This document shows positions 35,497-44,275 of a DNA stretch of 64,000 nt, piece by piece. Both the position numbers and the translations under genes were made by a program. The stretch comes from CBDHHC01 sp965263345 (lineage in GTDB: Bacteria > Pseudomonadota > Alphaproteobacteria > Rhizobiales > CBDHHC01): positions 186,001 to 250,000 of the forward strand of contig CBDHHC010000004.1 of the NCBI GenBank assembly GCA_965263345.1, written 5' to 3'. How positions within the stretch are numbered: position 1 is the first letter of the stretch; each line of letters opens with the position of its first letter. The notes beneath the pieces were generated by a model. The model saw nothing but the letters and a program-made list of their open reading frames with translations, made no database searches and was not told the origin of the DNA.

Positions 35497-37569
35497 ATGG
35501 TATTGGCCTTGGTAAAATCAAGTGAATCTCATCGTTCTAAAATTCTCGTATGTGATTGTGAAAAAACAATGCATATGGAAAATGCTAAATTAACAACTCT
35601 CCTTGATGAGGATCATGATTTATCATTTCATACGCAACTGTGTCGGCGTCAAGTCAACTCCTATGAGGAACAAATCCAGTCTGGTTCATGTCTGGTTGCC
35701 TGCACTCAAGAAACACCTGTCTTTCTAGAAATTGCAGAAGAAAATGAACGCGAAGACGCTATTCGATTTGTAAATATTCGTGAGCGTGCTGGTTGGTCAA
35801 CCGACAAAGAAAATATCACAGCAAAAATGGCTGCCTTGCTTGCAGAAGCCTCTTATGAAAACGACCCACCTAAAGTAAGAACTTTAACTTCTGATGGCTT
35901 ATGCTTTATTTATGGGGTGGGACAAGTTGCGGTTGATGTTGCCTTGAAATTATCCAGGCATCTAACTGTTTCACTCATACTGAAAAATGATAACGACATT
36001 ATTTTACCTGAAATGATCAATATCCCAATATATCGAGGGAGTGTTAAAGATCTCACAGGTGTCCTTGGAGAGTTTAGATTCTCAATCGAGAATTATGCCT
36101 CGCTTAACCCTTCAACGCGAAATAAATTGGAATTTACTCAAAAGAAAACAAACGAGACATCTTGTTCACTTTTTCTTGACCTTTCTGGGGATCCGCCCCT
36201 CATCAAAGCTGATGAGAAAAGATATGGTTATTACCGAGTCGCACCCTCAGACAAACTTGCTATCTCGAACCTTCTTTTTGATATGGTTGACATGGTTGGT
36301 GAGTTTGAAAAAACTATTTATGTTGATTACAATCCAGAGATATGTGCCCATTCTCGTTCAAAAATTACCGGCTGCAATAAATGTCTAGACGTTTGTCCTG
36401 CGGATGCCCTGACCTCTTCAGGAGATCATATTGCTGTCGATACTCGCGTATGTGCTGGTTGTGGTTCCTGTTCAGCTGTTTGTCCGACTGGTGCTATTAG
36501 CTATACTGCTCCTAATCGTAAAAATCTCATAGAACGCATCCAAATTCTTGCGAGCTCTTACCTTAAAGCTGGCGGTGAACAACCTACCCTGCTGTTGCAT
36601 GACGACTCTCATGGTATGCCTTTGATTTCAATTATAGCCAGACATGGTAATGGGTTACCAGGGCATGTCATCCCTTTCTCATTGTATTCTATTTCTGTCA
36701 TAGGACATGATATCTTTGCAGCTGCTCTTTCAGCTGGCTTTGAGTCTGTTGTCGTGTTGTGCAATCCCAAAAAACAGGATGAGTTCGTCGCTCTTGATGA
36801 TGAAATCAGTCTTATGCGTGACTTATTAACAGGACTTGCAATTGATGTTAATTTGAGAGTTATGAAACTGATTGAAAGTGATGCACAAACAATTGAGACT
36901 TTTTTGTATGATATGGCTCCAGCTGGTGGTCTTAAGCCCAGCCTATTCAAACCCCTTGGTACAAGACGGGAAATTGCAAGATCAGCGATATCAGCTCTGA
37001 TAAAAGCTGCAGCAAGTTCCGCTGAAATTATTCCACTCAGCGAAAAGGCACCTTATGGTGCCATTGAGGTTGATCAAAGTGGATGTACTTTATGTCTTGC
37101 GTGTGTGTCTTCCTGCCCTGCCAATGCTCTTGCAGATAATCCAGAGAAACCTCAGTTACGTTTTACTGAAGCGGCGTGTGTGCAGTGTGGTCTTTGTCAA
37201 AAAACCTGCCCTGAGAATGTTATTACACTTAAACCACGCTTGAACCTTACTCCTGCAGCGATGCAACCTGTTACACTATATGAAGAAGAACCGTTTGAAT
37301 GTATTCGATGTGGGGCAGCTTTTGGTTCCAAATCAACTATAGAACGAATGAGTCAAAAATTGGCCGGCACACATTGGATGTTTCGTGATGAGAGGGCTGA
37401 TCTTTTAAAAATGTGTGATAATTGCCGGATTGAAGTACAAGCTGAGGCTTCTGGCGGTGATCCTTTTGCCTTTGGTAAACGTCCGAAAGTCGTTACTACG
37501 CAAGATTATATTGATGCTGAAGACGAAGGGCTTTCAATTGACGATTTTTTGATGAAAGAAGAGGGGTAA
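35497..37569 (+). CDS. Large 4Fe-4S ferredoxin-like protein of formate dehydrogenase loci
   Basis: 690 aa, soluble, no signal peptide. Two bis-ferredoxin modules: first CNKCLDVCPADAL and CAGCGSCSAVCPTGAI (about residues 287-330), then CTLCLACVSSCPANAL and CVQCGLCQKTCPENVI (about 530-575). A C-terminal CIRCGAAFG...CDNC pair (about 605-650) resembles a zinc ribbon. The N-terminal 230 residues contain VCDCEK and CLVACTQE and a Rossmann-like FIYGVGQVAVDVAL. The middle resembles an HdrA/FrhD-like or CoxM-type segment (ATLL-type strands), but I cannot assign it firmly. The same protein precedes DUF3305/3306 in other formate dehydrogenase clusters. Divergent from DUF3305; probably a cytoplasmic redox or maturation factor. 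Confidence 0.8.
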   Translation: MVLALVKSSESHRSKILVCDCEKTMHMENAKLTTLLDEDHDLSFHTQLCRRQVNSYEEQIQSGSCLVACTQETPVFLEIAEENEREDAIRFVNIRERAGWSTDKENITAKMAALLAEASYENDPPKVRTLTSDGLCFIYGVGQVAVDVALKLSRHLTVSLILKNDNDIILPEMINIPIYRGSVKDLTGVLGEFRFSIENYASLNPSTRNKLEFTQKKTNETSCSLFLDLSGDPPLIKADEKRYGYYRVAPSDKLAISNLLFDMVDMVGEFEKTIYVDYNPEICAHSRSKITGCNKCLDVCPADALTSSGDHIAVDTRVCAGCGSCSAVCPTGAISYTAPNRKNLIERIQILASSYLKAGGEQPTLLLHDDSHGMPLISIIARHGNGLPGHVIPFSLYSISVIGHDIFAAALSAGFESVVVLCNPKKQDEFVALDDEISLMRDLLTGLAIDVNLRVMKLIESDAQTIETFLYDMAPAGGLKPSLFKPLGTRREIARSAISALIKAAASSAEIIPLSEKAPYGAIEVDQSGCTLCLACVSSCPANALADNPEKPQLRFTEAACVQCGLCQKTCPENVITLKPRLNLTPAAMQPVTLYEEEPFECIRCGAAFGSKSTIERMSQKLAGTHWMFRDERADLLKMCDNCRIEVQAEASGGDPFAFGKRPKVVTTQDYIDAEDEGLSIDDFLMKEEG

Positions 37570-37647
37570 TATAGCAGTCTATATGAGTGCTTACCCTGCT
37601 TTAGGTACAAACTGTTACCAATCTCTTTGGGTCGGACAGAACAAACT

Positions 37648-37724
37648 TGGTAGCGGAGGAGGGACTTGAACCCCCGACCTACGGATTATGATTCCGCCGC
37701 TCTAACCAGCTGAGCTACTCCGCC
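37648..37724 (-). tRNA. tRNA-Met (CAT), elongator type
   Basis: Reverse complement folds into a 77-nt cloverleaf: acceptor GGCGGAG/CTCCGCT (with one G-U pair), D arm AGCTCAGCTGGTTAGAGC, anticodon loop ATCATAA with CAT, T arm CGGGGGTTCAAGTCCC and encoded CCA. The anticodon stem GCGGA/TCCGT lacks the three G-C pairs of an initiator, and the body resembles alphaproteobacterial elongator tRNA-Met rather than tRNA-Ile2. Confidence 0.95.
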
Positions 37725-37851
37725 AAATTTTGATGAATGTCTAGCGATATAAGTTCGCTAGAGCCTTACTGTCAAGATGAGATAAACACAAAATCTTAGT
37801 TTTTCAGCCTAAATATCCGAAAAGCACTAAAAATTACTGAATATGAATGAA

Positions 37852-39072
37852 TTATGCTCTTAAAGTCTCAATATTTGTTAGCTTTCTCTCATTCCTGCTG
37901 ATAATTTCTGTGAGTTTATCCTGATCATCAACTGATGCCTGGATCCATCCACCACCCAAAACACGACTTTCATCATCATCATTGATATAAAATACACACG
38001 CCTGACCTGGTGATATGCCATCTTCTCCGTGTTTTAAGTATATGATGCATTTGTCATTTTTGAAATATAGTGTTGCCGGCTCTGGAGGTCTTGTTGACCG
38101 GATTTTGGCATAAATTTCAATTCCTTCTTCAGGAATATTCTTTAAGGACACATCACCTAGCCAATTGATATCTTTAAGAATTACCCAGTGAGATTTCAGG
38201 CATTCTCTTGGTCCTACAATAACTTCTTTGGTTTCAGCATCTAATCGGAGCACATAAAGGGGATCTCCTGTTGCAATGCCTATTCCTCTGCGTTGTCCGA
38301 TAGTGTAGTTTATAATTCCGTCATGAGTACCAAGGATTTTTCCATTAATATCAACGATATTTCCTGGTTCTGCGGCACCTGGACGTAATTTTTCGATGAT
38401 TTGCGTATAACGGCCTGTTGGGACGAAGCAAATATCCTGGCTATCAGACTTCTGAGCGACTTCAAGACCATATTTTTCCGCTAAAGCACGGGTTTCAGGT
38501 TTATGCATCCCACCAAGAGGGAATCTTAAAAACGAGAGTTGTTCAGGTGTTGTTGCAAAAAGGAAATAGGATTGGTCACGCTCAGGATCTATAGCACGGT
38601 GCATCTCCCAACCATTTTTTCCAGGAAAACTCTGTATGTAGTGGCCAGTTGCCAATACATCAGCTTCTAATTCTTTTGCTGTGGTTAATAAATCTTTAAA
38701 TTTGATTTTCTGATTGCATGTCACACATGGAATTGGGGTTTCACCAAGTAAATAGCTATCGGCAAAACTATTAATGACCGCATCAGCAAAACGCTCTTCA
38801 TAGTTTAGTACATAATGAGGAATATCCAATTTTTCGGCTACTCTTCGAGCATCATGAATATCTTGCCCAGCGCAACAAGCGCCTTTTTTAGCAACAGCTT
38901 CACCATGATCATAGAGTTGCAATGTGATCCCAATGACATTGTACCCTTCATGCTTTAAAAGCGCGGCAACAACAGATGAATCAACACCTCCAGACATTGC
39001 GACAACAACTTTTGTGTCTTCTGGTGGTATTGGTAAATGCAAGCTATTTAATTGTGTTTCTGTTTGTGCCAA
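37852..39072 (-). CDS. mnmA: tRNA 2-thiouridylase MnmA
   Basis: 406 aa, TTG start at 39072 after GAGG. MnmA adds sulfur to U34 of tRNA-Lys, -Glu and -Gln, using ATP. The PP-loop AMSGGVDSSVVAALL (residues 25-39), the first catalytic Cys in PCVTCNQKIKF, TGHYI, DQSYFLF and the second catalytic Cys in SQDICFV are all present. The C-terminal beta-barrel includes YTIGQRRGIGIA and SPGQACVFY. Length is slightly above the usual 360-380 because of an N-terminal extension and a C-terminal tail. Single gene between the tRNA and the fliK promoter. Confidence 0.95.
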   Translation of the reverse strand: MAQTETQLNSLHLPIPPEDTKVVVAMSGGVDSSVVAALLKHEGYNVIGITLQLYDHGEAVAKKGACCAGQDIHDARRVAEKLDIPHYVLNYEERFADAVINSFADSYLLGETPIPCVTCNQKIKFKDLLTTAKELEADVLATGHYIQSFPGKNGWEMHRAIDPERDQSYFLFATTPEQLSFLRFPLGGMHKPETRALAEKYGLEVAQKSDSQDICFVPTGRYTQIIEKLRPGAAEPGNIVDINGKILGTHDGIINYTIGQRRGIGIATGDPLYVLRLDAETKEVIVGPRECLKSHWVILKDINWLGDVSLKNIPEEGIEIYAKIRSTRPPEPATLYFKNDKCIIYLKHGEDGISPGQACVFYINDDDESRVLGGGWIQASVDDQDKLTEIISRNERKLTNIETLRA

Positions 39073-39301
39073 TTTAGCCTCTGATTAATGTCAAAATACT
39101 CTCTGTCTTTAGATTAAAATACTTATCCAGCTTAAGAATCGCAAGACCTAATCATTTAATATCGTTTTTGGACCTCTTCTTTGGTTATTTTTACCTAGTT
39201 ACAGGCAAATTTTGCCGGATATTTTTTACTTATATACGGTTTGGGACAGACCATAAATAAGCAACCCACTGTAATTTCTGCATTATTTCTATCATTAGAA
39301 A

Positions 39302-39318
39302 TTGGTCTGTAGTTTGCT
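39302..39318 (+). promoter_or_regulatory. Sigma-54 promoter of fliK-flgD
   Basis: TTGGTCTGTAGTTTGCT has GG and GC separated by exactly 10 nt, the -24/-12 spacing of sigma-54. Transcription would begin near 39329, downstream of the TTG at 39321, so the fliK start must be the ATG at 39369. The neighbouring FlbD activator supports it. Confidence 0.7.
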
Positions 39319-39368
39319 CTTTGATTTATGAAATATTTATTGATTCAATTCTAAATTTGGGTTTTCTG

Positions 39369-40859
39369 ATGGTTGATGTTATACAAAATTTTATACCTAC
39401 TAAGGACTTAGCTCCTCAGAATCTATATGGAAGTAAGAGTTCTCATACTCGAAAAGACGATTTTGATAAATATCTGCCCAAAAATGAACGCCCTCCTCAT
39501 AAGGAAGATAAATTATCTCCTGAGCCAAAAAACAAATTAAAAGAAACATCTGAGACTGCTGAAAATTCGTCTGATAGAGATGTCGACCGCTTTTCTGATG
39601 AGGGGTCTCAAAAAACTGAACATGCACCTGATAAGAGCCAAAATCAAACGGACAGCGGAGATACATCACTTGCGAATCAACAGGATAATTACTCTGAAAC
39701 AAATGGAACCGCTCTGCAAAGTGATTTTCTGGATATCACATTTGGTCAAAATAATCAGGATATTGCTCAGAACGGCATAACACAAACAGCAGCCGCATTA
39801 GAAGGCGATCTCCAGACATCTCTCGTTAATACAGATTTGGTGGATGAGGTTACTGAAAATAATTTTGGCCTTGCAGTGCAAAAATTAGTGGCCCAAGGTT
39901 CTTCTCATCAAGGAGATGAAACGCAAAATCCGAGTGATCAAAATAATATTGAAGAGCTTAATTTTATTGATCCGTCCAATCTAAAATTTGGTGCGTCTCA
40001 GGCCGTTGGGGCAAGTGAGCCCCCCCAACAACAAGCCCAAATTTTAAAACCACTCGATACACTGGCAGTTGGTTCAAATTTACCAAATAAACCAAATACC
40101 CAATCTGGTACAAATTTATTAGAGGGTGATGCTGAGGCTATCAATACAGCAGGTTTGGATCTTGAGGGTGGTGACGATACTACTTCTTTTAAACTTTTTG
40201 AGAAATCAGCACTTCAATCCAACTCCCAGTCTTCAGAGGGACTTAAGCCAAGTCTTTTACAAACACAATTTCTTGCTCAAAATACACAAGGTGGTCTTCA
40301 GAACTTTGAACACTCTGCTCTAACAGGACATTCAGATTTAGCGCTTTCAAATATTATAACAGGGCAATCTCAAACATCGCAGCTTGCATTGAATAGTGGG
40401 GGACTTGCCAGTGGGTTGCAAAATACTTCTCAAGTTCCTTTAAGTTCTCTTGCCGCCCATATTGCAAGCCAAGCACAAAATGGTAATCGACGATTTGATA
40501 TACGGCTTGATCCACCTGAACTTGGCAGGATTGAGGTTCGGTTGGATTTGTTAAGAGATGGAGGCGTTAATACACATATTGTTGTTGAACGCTCTGAGAC
40601 TCTTGATCTGATGCAGAGGGATTCCCGGGCATTGGAAAAAGCGTTAAATGATGCCGGCCTCGACCTAAAAGACGGAAATTTAAACTTTTCTCTGAAAGAT
40701 CAAGGTTTCGCAGAAAATTCTTCTGAAGATACAGATGGTTCTATCTCTTCTCATGATTCTGAGAATGATGAAGACCATAATTCATTAATAGACAACGAGA
40801 AATCAACGAAAATTTATCTGCCGGATGGATCACTTTCAGGCTTGGATATTCGTGTATAG
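39369..40859 (+). CDS. fliK: Flagellar hook-length control protein FliK
   Basis: 496 aa from ATG 39369 (GGG upstream; the start is fixed by the promoter at 39302). It is a secreted molecular ruler that sets hook length and switches export specificity. The N-terminal about 360 residues are a low-complexity Ser/Gln/Asn-rich ruler. The C-terminal conserved domain is recognisable from RLDPPELGRIEVRL near residue 395, followed by LLRDGGVNTHIVVERSETL and LEKALNDAGLDLKDGNLNFS. An acidic tail follows. It is 9 nt upstream of flgD, the usual order. Confidence 0.88.
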   Translation: MVDVIQNFIPTKDLAPQNLYGSKSSHTRKDDFDKYLPKNERPPHKEDKLSPEPKNKLKETSETAENSSDRDVDRFSDEGSQKTEHAPDKSQNQTDSGDTSLANQQDNYSETNGTALQSDFLDITFGQNNQDIAQNGITQTAAALEGDLQTSLVNTDLVDEVTENNFGLAVQKLVAQGSSHQGDETQNPSDQNNIEELNFIDPSNLKFGASQAVGASEPPQQQAQILKPLDTLAVGSNLPNKPNTQSGTNLLEGDAEAINTAGLDLEGGDDTTSFKLFEKSALQSNSQSSEGLKPSLLQTQFLAQNTQGGLQNFEHSALTGHSDLALSNIITGQSQTSQLALNSGGLASGLQNTSQVPLSSLAAHIASQAQNGNRRFDIRLDPPELGRIEVRLDLLRDGGVNTHIVVERSETLDLMQRDSRALEKALNDAGLDLKDGNLNFSLKDQGFAENSSEDTDGSISSHDSENDEDHNSLIDNEKSTKIYLPDGSLSGLDIRV

Positions 40860-40868
40860 GAGTTAAAA

Positions 40869-41534
40869 ATGGAAATTAATCCTTATTCAGCCTTAGCTAG
40901 TGTTGGCAGTTCATCGTCAGATCGGACAACTGTTGCTGATAATTTTGATACGTTTCTGCAATTATTAACAACACAACTTCGTAATCAAGATCCAACAGAT
41001 CCTCTTGATACAAATCAGTTCACACAACAGCTGGTGCAATATACTGAGGTTGAACAAGCCGTTAAGAATAATGAGAATTTAGAAAAGCTTATTTTACTCT
41101 CAGCCTCAAATGCTCTAAATGGCGCTGTAAATTATATTGGACAGACAATTTCAACTTCTGAACAAAATGCCGATCTGGTCAATGGATCTGCATCATGGGG
41201 ATATACAAGCTCTGGAAATGCAGATCAAGCTACATTTGTTGTCAAAGATAATCTTGGAAATGAGGTCTTCTCAGAGGTTCGGCCTATCACAGCAGGGGTT
41301 GGGGAATATGTTTGGAATGGCCGGAAGAGCGACGGAAGTCTTGCTACAAGCGGACAATATACATTGAATGTTAATGCAACAAATGATCAAAATGAAACAG
41401 TTAATGTTACAACGAGTGTTTCTGGCACAGTTGATGGGGTTGATATGAGTGGATCTGAACCTGTTTTACTTGTCGGTGGCAAAGAAGTTAAACTGACTGA
41501 TGTGATCTCCGTACGACAGAAAGTGACAGAATAG
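40869..41534 (+). CDS. flgD: Flagellar hook capping protein FlgD
   Basis: 221 aa, TAGGAGTTAAAA before the ATG. FlgD caps the growing hook and directs FlgE polymerisation. The N-terminal secretion and assembly block is FDTFLQLLTTQLRNQDPTDP followed by LDTNQFTQQLVQYTEVEQAV. The C-terminal FlgD_ig-like domain has VWNGRKSDGSLATSGQY and ends ISVRQ. Typical length. It closes the fliK operon: a hairpin at 41521-41542 overlaps its stop codon. Confidence 0.92.
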   Translation: MEINPYSALASVGSSSSDRTTVADNFDTFLQLLTTQLRNQDPTDPLDTNQFTQQLVQYTEVEQAVKNNENLEKLILLSASNALNGAVNYIGQTISTSEQNADLVNGSASWGYTSSGNADQATFVVKDNLGNEVFSEVRPITAGVGEYVWNGRKSDGSLATSGQYTLNVNATNDQNETVNVTTSVSGTVDGVDMSGSEPVLLVGGKEVKLTDVISVRQKVTE

Positions 41535-41542
41535 TCACTTTC
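41521..41542 (+). terminator. Hairpin overlapping the flgD stop
   Basis: An 8-bp stem AAAGTGAC/GTCACTTT with a 6-nt loop containing the flgD stop codon. The T-run after it is poor (CAAATA), so it may be a weak terminator or an mRNA-stabilising stem. Confidence 0.45.
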
Positions 41543-41714
41543 AAATATACGCTAATGAAAAGGCGAATAATTCACCTCATTTGAAATTCTTTTATTTTAC
41601 AAACAATTACAATGTCTTTTTTCTATCATTTAATATTTTAGATTAAATCTAGTGCTTATAAAAAAAACTCCTTTTTTTATGGAAAAAACGTTGCACAAAA
41701 GCAACTTAATACAA

Positions 41715-41731
41715 TTGGCCTAGGATTTGCT
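41715..41731 (+). promoter_or_regulatory. Candidate sigma-54 promoter upstream of sciP
   Basis: TTGGCCTAGGATTTGCT has exact GG-N10-GC spacing and the same TTTGCT -12 element as the fliK promoter. The predicted start near 41742 would leave a leader of about 155 nt before sciP. The rest of the 363-bp spacer is AT-rich with no gene seen. Confidence 0.6.
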
Positions 41732-41897
41732 CAATACTCTGTTAATAAACACCCTCTACATCGAGGGTTATTGGTTCCAATTTTTGATCATTCTTCTGTA
41801 TTGGTTCAAGTTTTACATTAAAACTTAGCCAAATTTTAATTAGCTCAGTGTATGGTTGGGAATTGGGTAGGTCAGGTGCGTATGTATTGAGAGTATC

Positions 41898-42179
41898 ATG
41901 TCAGAACAATTTAGGCCACGTGTAAGGTATGTTATTGGACCAGATGGTAGCCCGCTCACGGTAGCGGATTTACCACCTACATCGACTAAACGTTGGGTTA
42001 TTCGACGAAAAGCTGAGGTTGTTGCCGCAGTTCGTGGAGGACTTATTAGTTTAGAAGAGGCTTGTGAACGGTATACTTTGACAGTTGAAGAATTTCTCAG
42101 CTGGCAGAGATCAATTGACCGTCACGGATTAGCTGGATTAAGAGCAACCCGTGTACAAGACTATCGAGGCGGTTCATAA
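41898..42179 (+). CDS. sciP: SciP/DUF1153, inhibitor of the cell-cycle regulator CtrA
   Basis: 93 aa. The conserved RYVIGPDGSPLTVADLPP opening and the HTH-like RRKAEVVAAVRGGLISLEEA, LTVEEFLSWQ, HGLAGLRATRVQDYR are the DUF1153 family. In Caulobacter, SciP binds DNA-bound CtrA and blocks its activation of target genes in G1. The length matches (about 93 aa). It sits alone between the fliK-flgD and fliF operons with its own upstream promoter-like site and a strong terminator behind it. The nearby flagellar genes are typical CtrA-regulated targets. The function here is inferred from the family. Confidence 0.92.
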   Translation: MSEQFRPRVRYVIGPDGSPLTVADLPPTSTKRWVIRRKAEVVAAVRGGLISLEEACERYTLTVEEFLSWQRSIDRHGLAGLRATRVQDYRGGS

Positions 42180-42232
42180 TACCCTTCATCGTTTATTTAA
42201 CTCCAAACGTGTATGTGCGGAGTTCATTATTA

Positions 42233-42266
42233 AAAAGTCCATATTCAGAACTGAATATGGACTTTT
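42233..42266 (+). terminator. Terminator after sciP
   Basis: A long palindrome, AAAAGTCCATATTCAG at 42233-42248 with its complement at 42251-42266 (ending in TTTT), forms a strong bidirectional hairpin. A second smaller inverted repeat AACTCC/GGAGTT lies just before it (about 42200-42226). The remaining spacer to fliF holds no gene I can support. Confidence 0.8.
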
Positions 42267-42511
42267 ACTATGAATAAGGTAAATATATTATAAATATTAA
42301 TATACTTAGCCGATAAAACCACTGAAAACACATATATACTTCATATATTCTTGTTTAAAACATGTAATAAATCCATATATTTTTCGAACACCCCCTGTAA
42401 ACGAATCTATTAATAATATATTAGAGAATTGATAGGTAAAATTTGCCTAGCTTACTTATTTATACTTGTGTTTTTTTCTAGTTCTTAGAGTTTCTCAATT
42501 TAACCATTATT

Positions 42512-44221
42512 TTGATCGAACTGGAACTTTTGGTGGCTGGTCTCATAGAATTTATAAAAGCTCTTGGAGTAACTCGCCTTGCGGCAATGGGTGCAGTCGC
42601 TATTGGGCTTATTGGTTTCTTTGCTTATATAATGTTACAGATATCAAAAACTGATATGTCGGTTCTTTATACTGACCTGGCATTCGAAGACTCTGCTGCC
42701 ATCATAAAAAAACTAGATGCTCTCAATATACCTTATAAAATTCGACAGAATGGTTCGATTATTCTCGCACCGAAAGATAAGGTATTCAAACTGCGAATGG
42801 AATTTGCAGAGGACAACCTTCCTTCAGGTGGCTATCTTGGAAATAAATTGTTCGATAAAGGAAATGATTTAGGTACCACTAATGAAATTATAAATATTAA
42901 TAAAGTTCGTGCTCTTGAAGGCGAACTTGCTCGCACAATTCGTTCCATTAATAAAATTCAGATGGTTCGGGTTCATTTGAATTTACCGAAGAAAAAATTA
43001 TTTTCTAGACGACAAGCTGTTCCTTCTGCCTCAATTGTTGTAAAAACCCGTGGAACACTAGATAGTGGTCAAATCAAAGCCATACGTCATATTGTTGCTT
43101 CCGCCATAGATGGTTTGAAACCAACAAAAGTCTCGATAATGGATGAGAAAGGAAAGTTACTTGCCTCGGCACAAGATGGCGATGATAATGCTATAATTAC
43201 AGGTGCAGCTGAGGAGCGAAATCGCAATTATGAAATTGCTATGAAGCGAAAAATTGAAGACAACCTTATTAATATTGTTGGTAATGGTAAAGTTGATGTT
43301 CGTGTTACAGCTGAGCTTGACTATAATAAAATTACAAAAAATGAAAAAATATTTGATCCGGATGGTCAAGTTGTACGGTCAACAAAAACATTTTCTGAAG
43401 CCTCTTCCTCATCTCAACCTTCTGGAGATAACAGCGTAACTGTTGGGAATGAACTTCCTTCTGCAGGTGCAAATAACGGTGGCTCTAAAACTCAAAAAGA
43501 GAATTTGCAAAAGTCTGAAGAAGTTGTCAATTATGAGATTTCTCAAACAAGCAAAACTGAGATTATTGAGGCTGGTCGTGTCAAACGAATTTCTGTTGCA
43601 GTCCTTGTTGATGGGAAATATGCCAAAGATGCTGATGGTAAAGTAACATATGCTCCTCGACCTCAAGCTGAACTTGATGAGATTTCTCAATTGGTCCGCA
43701 CAACAATTGGATTTGATGCTGGCCGTGGTGATAAAATTCATGTTGCTAACTTGCGCTTTGTAGAACCAGATATACTGCCTCTCGATCAAGGCGAAGAAGC
43801 CTGGCTATCAAAAGATGATTATTTTTATATAGCAGAACTCATAGTTACTCTTCTTATTGCTTTGCTTGTTTTGCTATTTGTTATTCGTCCTCTCGTGCGC
43901 AGAATAATTACACCAGAAGAGATTATAGAGTTACTTCCTCAAGAAACTATTGATGAGCAAAAGGCCGCTATTGCTGAGTCTCAAGGAGAACTCGTGACAG
44001 GCCCAGACGGACAACCTCTTATTGGTGAAGATGGAGAACCTATTAAAGTTGAACCCAAATCTGACGCTGTTGATTTATTGAATACAGTCAAGCTTGCGGG
44101 TGAAATCCAAGCATCATTTGTGAATCAAGTTGGTGAGTTAGTGCTCAATAATCCAAGGGAAGCAGTCAACATTATTCGTAATTGGATTGAAATGACATCA
44201 GAGGAAGATGAAGCGGCATAA
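42512..44221 (+). CDS. fliF: Flagellar MS-ring protein FliF
   Basis: 569 aa from TTG 42512; a GTG at 42533, preceded by GGAA, gives 562 aa and is an equally good start. FliF forms the basal-body MS ring in the inner membrane. The first membrane helix is at about 24-44 (AAMGAVAIGLIGFFAYIML), the second near 440-462 (YIAELIVTLLIALLVLLFVI). Between them is the periplasmic YscJ/FliF domain with LPSGGYLG, the GTTNEI block, ARTIRSINKIQMVRVHLNLP and the RBM3 Ser/Asn-rich loop. The cytoplasmic C-terminus (LAGEIQASFVNQVGELVLNN) is the FliG-binding segment. It heads the fliF-fliG-fliH-fliN-flbD-flhA run. Confidence 0.93.
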   Translation: MIELELLVAGLIEFIKALGVTRLAAMGAVAIGLIGFFAYIMLQISKTDMSVLYTDLAFEDSAAIIKKLDALNIPYKIRQNGSIILAPKDKVFKLRMEFAEDNLPSGGYLGNKLFDKGNDLGTTNEIININKVRALEGELARTIRSINKIQMVRVHLNLPKKKLFSRRQAVPSASIVVKTRGTLDSGQIKAIRHIVASAIDGLKPTKVSIMDEKGKLLASAQDGDDNAIITGAAEERNRNYEIAMKRKIEDNLINIVGNGKVDVRVTAELDYNKITKNEKIFDPDGQVVRSTKTFSEASSSSQPSGDNSVTVGNELPSAGANNGGSKTQKENLQKSEEVVNYEISQTSKTEIIEAGRVKRISVAVLVDGKYAKDADGKVTYAPRPQAELDEISQLVRTTIGFDAGRGDKIHVANLRFVEPDILPLDQGEEAWLSKDDYFYIAELIVTLLIALLVLLFVIRPLVRRIITPEEIIELLPQETIDEQKAAIAESQGELVTGPDGQPLIGEDGEPIKVEPKSDAVDLLNTVKLAGEIQASFVNQVGELVLNNPREAVNIIRNWIEMTSEEDEAA

Positions 44222-44275
44222 CTTTATCTCTTCCTACTATTTTATACATCAGATACATTATTGGATTAAGACGCA

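Noticed and set aside
37648..37724. tRNA-Ile2 (lysidine) with CAT anticodon
   Set aside because: Acceptor and anticodon stems resemble elongator tRNA-Met; initiator is excluded by the lack of three G-C pairs in the anticodon stem.
42431..42447. Sigma-54 promoter upstream of fliF
   Set aside because: The GG and GC in GGTAAAATTTGC are only 8 nt apart; sigma-54 needs 10.
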